Shown here: piece after piece, positions 42,637 to 49,662 of the stretch
Position numbering within the stretch: the first letter of the stretch is position 1
How the letters are laid out: every line of letters begins with the position of its first letter
Assembly: GCF_002929305.1 (NCBI RefSeq)
Contig: NZ_PJIO01000010.1
Span: 60,261-124,260 of the forward strand
Length of the DNA: 64,000 nucleotides
Source: Arthrobacter sp. GMC3
GTDB taxonomy: Bacteria; Actinomycetota; Actinomycetes; Actinomycetales; Micrococcaceae
Reading direction: 5' to 3'
Program-made: the position numbers and the translations under genes
The notes under the pieces: generated by a model
What the model saw: only the letters and a program-made list of their open reading frames with translations
Told to the model about the DNA's origin: nothing
Databases searched by the model: none

Positions 42637-43197
42637 ATGGTCATTGCAACCCTGGGCGTTCTGGTGGTGCTCGTGGCGCTGACAACTGGCGCTACGGTAT
42701 GGCTTATCAAAACCCGCCCTGCACAAGAACAGGATCCCGACAGCAAATTTTGGTACGGCTTTGCAGGCCTGTGCATCGTGGTGCCGACCATCCTGATCAC
42801 TGCCTCAGCCAGCGCCTTGGCAGCGGCGTCGCTGGCGGCTGTCGCCGTCGTGACCGGCTGTTGGGCGAACAAAATCGTCTCGCGAAGCATGGCAAGCAGA
42901 ATCGCCGCCGTGGCATATTCACTGCGGGCATCTGAGGACGCCGCATTGACCGCCCGGCACCACCAGATCCTGACGCGCTGGAGCCACTACGAACTGGATC
43001 CCGGGGCCGCCATCGACTTCCCCGCCATGAGTGACGTCCGGGTTCCGGAGACGTCCGCCCTGGTCAAAGCAGCCGCGCTGGCCGAACAACTACGCCGCGA
43101 CACACTGGGTGAACCCGGGTACCAGGAAGCCATCACACTGTTGGAGCTCGCCTTCGAGCGGGCCGAACGGGCCGCCATGACAAGCAATCCCACCTGA
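42637..43197 (+). CDS. Two-helix membrane protein, function unknown
   Basis: A 186-residue protein with hydrophobic helices at about residues 3-24 and 40-78, then a soluble C-terminal part with a Leu/Ala-rich helical run (SALVKAAALAEQLRRDTLGEPGYQEAITLLELAFERAERAA). No family was recognised. GGGAGGTG lies before the ATG. It follows the DHA2 exporter by 64 bases and precedes the S53 peptidase by 87, so it may be in the same transcript. Confidence 0.65.
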   Translation: MVIATLGVLVVLVALTTGATVWLIKTRPAQEQDPDSKFWYGFAGLCIVVPTILITASASALAAASLAAVAVVTGCWANKIVSRSMASRIAAVAYSLRASEDAALTARHHQILTRWSHYELDPGAAIDFPAMSDVRVPETSALVKAAALAEQLRRDTLGEPGYQEAITLLELAFERAERAAMTSNPT

Positions 43198-43284
43198 CAC
43201 CAGCCAACAACACGGCGCGGAGCTGCCATGGAACCTTGCGGGGGAAGTATCCATCCATTTACGCCGTCTTGATTGGTGCATGCC

Positions 43285-44898
43285 ATGAACAGTTCAACCA
43301 GCCCCTCACATCCTGCCGCGGACTCCCCGGCCAACGTCCCACTTGCCGGCAGTGAACGCCAGCCGGCCCCGCATAGTTCACCGGCCGCCACGGGCCACCC
43401 GCTCCCGGTTGAAGATGAGACGTTGGAAATCAGTGTCTATCTGCGCCGCCAGCAGCAGGTTCCGGAGGCGGAGCTGCCCGGCGGTCCCCCAACCACCACC
43501 ACCCCAGCCAGCTATGGTGCCAGTGCCGAAGACATCAAGCTGGTCACCACGACTCTCACGGCGCTGGGCGCCACAGTCACCGAAGCAGACCCACTGACAC
43601 GGCGCCTGCGGGTCTCCGGGCGTGCGGGTGATCTCGCCGCCATCTTTGGCACCCACCTCCAACGGGTGTCCAGCGTTGCCCCCAACAAGGAAACCGTCAC
43701 CCACCGCGAACGCACCGGCGGGCTAACCGTGCCAGCAGCACTGGACGGGGTGATCACGGCCGTGCTGGGCCTCGACGACAGGCCGGCCAGCCGGGCCCAG
43801 TTTCACCTCACCCCCGCAGCGGCCGGCAACGTAAGCTACACGCCCCTGGAATTGGGCAGCATCTACAGCTTCCCGGCGGGCACCGACGGGAGCGGCGAAA
43901 CCATCGCCATCATCGAACTCGGCGGCGGCTTTGACCAAGCCGATCTGGACACCTACTTTGCGCAACTGGGCATCACCACACCCACGGTGAGCGCCGTGGG
44001 TGTTGATGGTGCGGTCAATGTGCCAGGAGGGGACCCTCAAGGGGCCGACGGCGAGGTCCTCCTAGACGTTGAGGTGGCGGGGGCTCTGGCCCCACGTGCC
44101 GCCATCAAAGTCTATTTTGCCCCCAACACCGACGCCGGGTTTGTGGACGCCGTCAACCAAGCCGCCCATGACACGCCCACCCCTGCCGCGATGAGTATCA
44201 GCTGGGGGCAGAGCGAGGACCAGTGGACGGCCCAGGCGCGCACCGCCATGGACAACGCCTTCATCGATGCAACCCTGCTGGGGGTCACGGTGACGGTCGC
44301 CGCGGGAGACAACGGAAGCGCCGACGCCACGGCCGACGGAAAGAACCACGTGGACTTTCCTGCCTCCAGCCCGCACGCAGTGGGGTGTGGCGGCACCCGC
44401 CTGTTGGCCAACCCTAAAACAGGCGCCGTTAGTGCCGAAACCGTCTGGAACGACTCCACCAGTTCCGCCACCGGCGGCGGCGTCAGCGACACCTTTCCGC
44501 TCCCGGCGTGGCAGGACCACATCACCGTTGCGGCGGGCAGCACAGCACCAGCTGCCCCGAAGGGCCGTGGCGTGCCAGATGTTGCGGCGGTGGCCGACCC
44601 CCAGACCGGCTACCAGGTCAGGGTGGACGGTACGGACATGGTCATTGGCGGCACCAGTGCCGTAGCCCCCTTGTGGGCAGCCCTGATTGCCCGCCTGGCC
44701 CAGCACCAGGGCCACGGACTGGGATTGATACAACCGGCCCTGTACGCGGGCCTGACCGCCAGCGCCACGGCGCCAGGGTTCCGCGACATCACCAAGGGAA
44801 ACAACGGCAGCTACCAGGCCACGCTTGGGTGGGATGCCTGCACCGGGCTTGGCGTCCCGGTGGGCACGGCACTGCTCACGGGACTTACCACCCCATAA
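43285..44898 (+). CDS. S53-family (sedolisin/kumamolisin) serine-carboxyl peptidase
   Basis: A 537-residue acid peptidase precursor. The pro-domain has LEISVYLRRQQQVPEAE and SGRAGDLAAIFGTHLQRV (residues 45-140). The catalytic domain carries Glu257 and Asp261 (GEVLLD), the oxyanion Asp342 (AAGDNG) and nucleophile Ser458 (GGTSAVAPLWA). A C-terminal Ca2+ site reads FRDITKGNNGSYQATLGWDACTGLG. All catalytic residues are present. No signal peptide is visible at the N-terminus, unlike most secreted sedolisins. The ATG at 43285 is chosen over the TTG at 43273. Confidence 0.93.
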   Translation: MNSSTSPSHPAADSPANVPLAGSERQPAPHSSPAATGHPLPVEDETLEISVYLRRQQQVPEAELPGGPPTTTTPASYGASAEDIKLVTTTLTALGATVTEADPLTRRLRVSGRAGDLAAIFGTHLQRVSSVAPNKETVTHRERTGGLTVPAALDGVITAVLGLDDRPASRAQFHLTPAAAGNVSYTPLELGSIYSFPAGTDGSGETIAIIELGGGFDQADLDTYFAQLGITTPTVSAVGVDGAVNVPGGDPQGADGEVLLDVEVAGALAPRAAIKVYFAPNTDAGFVDAVNQAAHDTPTPAAMSISWGQSEDQWTAQARTAMDNAFIDATLLGVTVTVAAGDNGSADATADGKNHVDFPASSPHAVGCGGTRLLANPKTGAVSAETVWNDSTSSATGGGVSDTFPLPAWQDHITVAAGSTAPAAPKGRGVPDVAAVADPQTGYQVRVDGTDMVIGGTSAVAPLWAALIARLAQHQGHGLGLIQPALYAGLTASATAPGFRDITKGNNGSYQATLGWDACTGLGVPVGTALLTGLTTP

Positions 44899-44932
44899 CG
44901 CAAGCTAGGTGGCGGCCGCCACATAGCTTGCG
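44899..44932. terminator. Bidirectional terminator between S53 peptidase and PBP genes
   Basis: CGCAAGCTA-g-GTGGCGG pairs with CCGCCAC-a-TAGCTTGCG, a 17-base near-perfect inverted repeat with one internal G/A mismatch, directly after the peptidase stop and one base from the PBP stop. Confidence 0.8.
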
Positions 44933-44933
44933 G

Positions 44934-47276
44934 TCAGGGGCCGCTGGTGGGCTCGGAGGTCGCCGCCGGTGCCGGGTCCTGCGTGGCAGCAGGCGCCTGC
45001 GGAACCACGGGCGCAGGCTGAGCTGGAGCCTGCGGGGCTGGCGCCTGCACCTGGCTGGGAGCTACGGCACCGCTATTCGCCAGCGGGTTGTTGACACCGG
45101 CGATCAGTGGCGCCGTCTGGCTGAGCATGGATGCCGGTGGTTGGGTCAACGACCCCGGTGCCATGCCCGGTTGACCGGCGGCGGCGTTCATGACGCCAGC
45201 CCACTGTGTCCCGGCCAAGTTGGCGCCGTCCACAACACCCCAGTAGTGGCCATTGATAGTGATGTTCTGGTTATAGAAGGCGGGCCCATTGCCCTTGTAG
45301 CTGCCAAACCATGAAGCGGTTGCGATCCCACTGTTCGCCCCGACGGTCCAGGTGTCGATGTTGTAGTCGGTGGTGCCGGTCTTGGCGAAGGAATTGGACT
45401 TGTCGTTGAGCGGGATTTGGTAGCCCGAACCGCGCACCAGCATGTTCTGCAGCGCATAGGTGACTCCTGCCGCCACTTTGGCACTGACGGTTTGCTGACA
45501 ATTGGCGCCAGGAACCGGGTACGCCTTGCCCGAACCGTCAGTCACCGAGACCAAGGCGATGGGATCGCAACGAGTACCGCCGCTGGCGAAGGTTGCCATC
45601 ATGGTTGCCATGTCGATGGGTGCCACGTTGTGGGTACCAATCAGACTGGAGATATCGGAGACGTCATAGGGCTTGTTGGTGAGGCCGTCCTTGATACCGG
45701 TGGCCGTCGCCATTTTCTGGATGTTGCAAAAATCCAGCTGCGTAGCCGTTTGGAACGTGATGGTGTTGATGGAGTTGTACAGACCTTCAAAGGCTGTCAT
45801 CGGGTAGTAGTGGTCGGGATCGTCATTGGGCAGCAACAAGCTCCCACCGCCGGCCGCGGGGTCGTATGCCCCGCCCGTGGTGCCGCAGGAGTTTTTCCAG
45901 GGATAGCCCAACGGGTACTTCCGCACGGCACCATTGATCACCGTCATCATGGAGTGACCACTATTAAGCCATTCGGCAAAGACAATGGGCTTGAAGGTGG
46001 AACCGGGTTGGAAGCCGCCGGCGCCGTTGAGGGGCAGGCCATTGGCGTCGTTGACGGGCAGGGCAAAATTGCCCATATAGTTTCCGGGGGCCGCCGCCGG
46101 GTTGTAGATGGTGTTTTGGGCCATGGTCAGGACCTTGCCGGTCCCCGGCTGGACACTGACTACGGCGGCACCACGTTGCAACGGGTCTGTGGGAGCAATG
46201 GTGGCATTCACCTGGTCCTGGGCCACGTTCTGCAGGGCCGGATCCAGGGTGGTCTTGATGGTCAGTCCGCCCTGCAACAACAGCTTGGTGCGCTCCTCCG
46301 TGGTGGCCCCGAACGCGGTGTCGTTGAGGATCAGCTGCTGCACGTAGTCACAGAAGTAGGGGGCCGTAGATGCTGCAACGCAGCCCTGCGCTGGCTTGTT
46401 GACGTCAAGGGTCAGCGGCGCCTTCACCGCTTCGTCGTACTCCTTCTGGGTAATCTTCTTTTGGGTCAGCATGTTGGCCAGGACGTCGTTGCGGCGGGTC
46501 ACCACATGGTCAGGCTCGGTGATGGGGTCGTAGTAGCTGGGGCTGTTGACCACGCCCGCCAGCGCGGCTGCCTGGGCCAGTGTCAGGTCCTTGGCGGTGG
46601 TGTTGAAGTACAGTTTCGCGGCGGCCTCGATCCCGTAGGCGCCGTTGCCGAAGTAGATGATGTTCAGGTAGCCGGCAAGGATGTCGTCCTTGGACATGTC
46701 CTTTTCCATGCCGATGGCCAGCTTCATCTCATTGATCTTGTCGCCCAGTGTCTTTTGCTGGCCAAGTTTCACGGCGTCGGTTTTTCCGTTGGACACCAAC
46801 TGTTCAATGATGATGTTGTTCACGTACTGCTGGGTGATGGTGGAGGCACCCTCGCGGCCGCCCTTCACTGTTGCCACCAGTGCCCGCAGGATGCCCGTCA
46901 TGTCGATGCCGCCATGCTCGTAAAACCGTGCGTCCTCAATGGAGACGATCCCGTTCTTGATGTACGGGGACATATCCGCGAGTTTCACGTCCTGCCGGTC
47001 CTGGGCGTAAAAGGAAGCGATCAGGGAACCATCCGAGGCCAACACCTTGGTGGTCTGTGCCGGAGGGGCAGTGGAAAGGGTGCTGGGGAGTTGGTTCATC
47101 ACCGTGTTGGTCCCTGCCACGGCGGCCGTGGCCAGGGCACCCATGGGAACCAAAAATGCCGCCAAAAGGACCCCGCACAGGCCACAGATCACAAAGAGTT
47201 TGACGAGGTTTGCCATGGCAGTGCCACTGTCCCGCCATCCTGAATTCGGTTTTGCGCCTTGCGATCCCGTGGGCAT
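44934..47276 (-). CDS. Bifunctional penicillin-binding protein (class A)
   Basis: A 780-residue class A PBP that polymerises and cross-links peptidoglycan. A membrane anchor lies at about residues 22-50. The GT51 domain has IEDARFYEHGGID near 113-125, GASTITQQYVNN, and LAGYLNIIYFGNGAYGIEAAA. The transpeptidase domain has SxxK GGFQPGSTFKP near 425, SxN YNSINT near 501 and KTG FAKTGTTD near 631. A Pro/Ala/Gln-rich tail of about 60 residues follows. ATG at 47276 follows AGGAAGG; the frame extends to 47393 unsupported. Confidence 0.95.
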   Translation of the reverse strand: MPTGSQGAKPNSGWRDSGTAMANLVKLFVICGLCGVLLAAFLVPMGALATAAVAGTNTVMNQLPSTLSTAPPAQTTKVLASDGSLIASFYAQDRQDVKLADMSPYIKNGIVSIEDARFYEHGGIDMTGILRALVATVKGGREGASTITQQYVNNIIIEQLVSNGKTDAVKLGQQKTLGDKINEMKLAIGMEKDMSKDDILAGYLNIIYFGNGAYGIEAAAKLYFNTTAKDLTLAQAAALAGVVNSPSYYDPITEPDHVVTRRNDVLANMLTQKKITQKEYDEAVKAPLTLDVNKPAQGCVAASTAPYFCDYVQQLILNDTAFGATTEERTKLLLQGGLTIKTTLDPALQNVAQDQVNATIAPTDPLQRGAAVVSVQPGTGKVLTMAQNTIYNPAAAPGNYMGNFALPVNDANGLPLNGAGGFQPGSTFKPIVFAEWLNSGHSMMTVINGAVRKYPLGYPWKNSCGTTGGAYDPAAGGGSLLLPNDDPDHYYPMTAFEGLYNSINTITFQTATQLDFCNIQKMATATGIKDGLTNKPYDVSDISSLIGTHNVAPIDMATMMATFASGGTRCDPIALVSVTDGSGKAYPVPGANCQQTVSAKVAAGVTYALQNMLVRGSGYQIPLNDKSNSFAKTGTTDYNIDTWTVGANSGIATASWFGSYKGNGPAFYNQNITINGHYWGVVDGANLAGTQWAGVMNAAAGQPGMAPGSLTQPPASMLSQTAPLIAGVNNPLANSGAVAPSQVQAPAPQAPAQPAPVVPQAPAATQDPAPAATSEPTSGP

Positions 47277-47470
47277 GTGGTGCGTGCCTTCCTGGTAAGT
47301 GTGGCGTTGCCGCCGTCCTGATTCATGCCACCAAGGCACTTCTAGAGTTTGCGCCTCCAAGGTGGGAATTACCTGAACGATGCCCGCCAACAACCCATAA
47401 ATGTGGATGATTCCCGTTTGAGTCTGCCCGGCGCGTGCCCTCAGAACGGCGCGGACGTATGCTTACGACC

Positions 47471-48091
47471 ATGGCCAAATTCTTTGATATCCATCCCGAT
47501 GACCCGCAACCGCGTTTGATAAGCCAGGTGGTGGAGGTATTGAAATCTGGCGGCTTGATCGCCTACCCCACCGACTCTTGCTACGCGCTGGGCGCGCAAA
47601 TAGGCAACAGGGAGGCGCTGGAGCGGATCCGCAGCATCCGCAACCTGGACAGCAAGCACCACTTCACCCTTGTCTGCAAGGATTTTGCGCAGCTGGGACA
47701 GTTTGTGGCCGTGGACAACGACATTTTCCGCAGCATCAAAGCCGTCACCCCGGGCCCCTACACGTTCATCCTGCCCGCCACCAAGGAAGTCCCCAAGCGC
47801 CTGCTGCATCCCAAGAAGAAGACAGTGGGCGTGCGTATTCCCAGCAGCACCCTGATTAGCGCCATCCTGGCCGAGCTGGGCGAGCCGCTGCTCTCCAGCA
47901 CTCTGTTGCTGCCGGGCGAGGAGGAGCCACTGACCCAGGGTTGGGAAATCAAGGAAACCCTGGATCACGTGGTGGACGCCGTCATCGACAGCGGTGAAGT
48001 TGGCGCCGAACCCACCACCGTGGTCGATTTCTCCAGTGGAAGCGCCGAAGTGGTGCGCCGCGGCATGGGCGATCCCTCCCGCTTCGAATAA
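47471..48091 (+). CDS. YciO/Sua5-YrdC-type protein
   Basis: A 206-residue YrdC-fold protein. LISQVVEVLKSGGLIAYPTDSCYALGAQIGNREALERIRSIRNLDSKHHFTLVCKDF has the KxR..K-type ATP/RNA groove in YciO form, and TPGPYTFILPATKEVPKRLLHPKKKTVGVRIP follows. True Sua5/TsaC makes threonylcarbamoyl-AMP for tRNA t6A; the YciO branch, with its LDSKHHFTLVC instead of the TsaC KRP-type signature, has weaker or different activity. The ATG at 47471 (MAKFFDIHPDDPQ) has homology; upstream ATGs at 47435/47459 are less likely. Confidence 0.85.
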   Translation: MAKFFDIHPDDPQPRLISQVVEVLKSGGLIAYPTDSCYALGAQIGNREALERIRSIRNLDSKHHFTLVCKDFAQLGQFVAVDNDIFRSIKAVTPGPYTFILPATKEVPKRLLHPKKKTVGVRIPSSTLISAILAELGEPLLSSTLLLPGEEEPLTQGWEIKETLDHVVDAVIDSGEVGAEPTTVVDFSSGSAEVVRRGMGDPSRFE

Positions 48092-48152
48092 ACGTACGTG
48101 GCCCGGCTGGCCCCTAGACCAAAGTGCACTTGAATGACTAGCGTGTAGACAG

Positions 48153-48173
48153 GGTCACCTGCCACGGGTGACC
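48153..48173 (+). promoter_or_regulatory. Inverted repeat in the dps leader
   Basis: GGTCACC (48153-48159) and GGTGACC (48167-48173) are exact complements seven bases apart, 20 bases before the dps start codon. A second perfect palindrome, AAGTGCACTT, lies at 48122-48131. They could be operator sites for oxidative or iron control; no -10/-35 pair was found. Confidence 0.35.
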
Positions 48174-48193
48174 ACCAGGCAAAGGAGCATCAC

Positions 48194-48754
48194 ATGGCAG
48201 TCAAAAGGACCAACCACGCCGGCTACACAGTTCCTGGCCTGACGCTGCAGGACGGTCACAAGGTGGGTGCCCTGTTGCAGGCCCGCCTCCACGCACTCAA
48301 CGACCTTCAACTGTCACTCAAGCATGCGCACTGGAATGTGGTGGGTCGGGATTTCATCAGCGTCCACGAAATGCTCGACCCCCAAATCGACATTGTGCGT
48401 GCCATGGTGGATGAGACGGCCGAACGCATCGCCACCTTGGGAGTGTCCCCCAACGGCTTGCCCGGTGCCTTGGTTACCGCACGGTCTTGGGACGACTACG
48501 CCATTGGGCGCGCCGGCACGGCCGCCCACCTTGCCGCCCTGGATGTGGTCTACTCGGGTTTCCTTTCCAGCCACCGCAAGGCCCTGGCCGAGGTGTCGGT
48601 CCTGGATCCCATCACGGAAGACCTGCTGATCGGCCAGTGTGGCAAGCTCGAATTGTTCCAGTGGTTCATGCGCGCCCACCTGGAGGACGACGACGGTGAC
48701 CTGCTGACCGCGGGTGCCAAGACTGAGCGGTCCGCGGCCAATAAGGCCAAGTAG
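48194..48754 (+). CDS. dps: Dps-family DNA-protecting ferritin-like protein
   Basis: A 186-residue Dps. LSLKHAHWNVVGRDFISVHEMLDPQIDIVRAMVDETAERIATLG (residues 36-80) includes the inter-subunit ferroxidase ligands His, His, Asp and Glu of the family (HWN...H...D...DE). Twelve subunits form a shell that oxidises Fe2+ with peroxide and covers DNA in starved cells. AAAGGAG sits nine bases before the ATG. Monocistronic; the leader contains two palindromes. A C-terminal Lys/Ala/Asn tail (KTERSAANKAK) may bind DNA. Confidence 0.95.
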   Translation: MAVKRTNHAGYTVPGLTLQDGHKVGALLQARLHALNDLQLSLKHAHWNVVGRDFISVHEMLDPQIDIVRAMVDETAERIATLGVSPNGLPGALVTARSWDDYAIGRAGTAAHLAALDVVYSGFLSSHRKALAEVSVLDPITEDLLIGQCGKLELFQWFMRAHLEDDDGDLLTAGAKTERSAANKAK

Positions 48755-48827
48755 TCTCCCCGGCACGAACCCGGTTTTGCCTGCGACGGGGTGACCGTGC
48801 GCGGTTCCTCATGACCTTGGAGAGGCA

Positions 48828-49652
48828 ATGAACTCTTATCCGCGCACTGCCATCGTCACCGGCGCCGATCGTGGCATCGGCAAGGCCACCGCCCTGGCAC
48901 TGGCCCGGGATGGCTTCGACGTCGGCTTCACCTGGCACGACGACGAAGCCGGTGCCGCCGACACCGCCAGCCAGATCAAGGCGCTGGGACACGCAGCGCC
49001 TTCGGTGTGGCTGGACACCGCCGCACTGCCCACCTGCGCCCCGGCCGTCAATACTTTGGCCGGGGACTTGGGCGGTTTGGGTGTCTTCGTCAACAACGTG
49101 GGCGTGGGCCTGAATGCCGCCGTCGTGGACACCGAGCTGGCCGACTGGCAGCGGATCCTGGATACCAACCTCAACGGCGCATTCTTGTGCCTGCAGGCGG
49201 CCGCCAAACTCCTGATTGCGGGGAACACCGGTGGCCGGATTGTGGTGGTGACAAGTATTCACGCACAGCAGCCCAGATTCGGTTTCGGCGCCTACAGCAC
49301 CTCAAAGTTTGGGCTCGAGGGCCTCACCCGGACCCTGGCGCTTGAACTCTCCGGGCACGGGATCACGGTCAACGCGGTTGCCCCTGGCGAAATAGCCACC
49401 CACCTGCCGCCGGAGGAAACCCGGCATGCACACCAGATCCCCCGCCCCGGGCTCCCCCTGGGCTATGCGGCAGTAGCCCAAGAAGTGGCAGACGTGATCG
49501 CGTTCCTGGCCTCGCCAGCGGCAAGCTATGTCACTGGCGCCAGCTGGGCGGTAGACGGCGGCATGTCCCAAATGGGGGCGCAGGCCAGCTCGCACCTGCC
49601 CGACAACGCCTGGCGTACCGCCACTGCGAAGGGCACCAGCGCGGGCCGCTGA
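48828..49652 (+). CDS. Short-chain dehydrogenase/reductase
   Basis: A 274-residue classical SDR. TGADRGIGKATALALARDGFDVGFTW gives the NADP-preferring TGxxxGIG loop; NNVGVGLNAA is the NNAG-equivalent; the catalytic region reads IVVVTSIHAQQPRFGFGAYSTSKFGLEGLTRTLALEL, with Ser, Tyr and Lys in Yx3K spacing. The ending DVIAFLASPAASYVTGASWAVDGG is typical. It is close to YgfF-type sugar or alcohol dehydrogenases. GGAGAGG lies before the ATG. It converges on hrpB with ten bases between stops. Confidence 0.92.
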   Translation: MNSYPRTAIVTGADRGIGKATALALARDGFDVGFTWHDDEAGAADTASQIKALGHAAPSVWLDTAALPTCAPAVNTLAGDLGGLGVFVNNVGVGLNAAVVDTELADWQRILDTNLNGAFLCLQAAAKLLIAGNTGGRIVVVTSIHAQQPRFGFGAYSTSKFGLEGLTRTLALELSGHGITVNAVAPGEIATHLPPEETRHAHQIPRPGLPLGYAAVAQEVADVIAFLASPAASYVTGASWAVDGGMSQMGAQASSHLPDNAWRTATAKGTSAGR

Positions 49653-49662
49653 CACGGCGGGG

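Noticed and set aside
45417..47243. Long open frame opposite the PBP gene
   Set aside because: Same cause; the PBP domains on the other strand are unmistakable.
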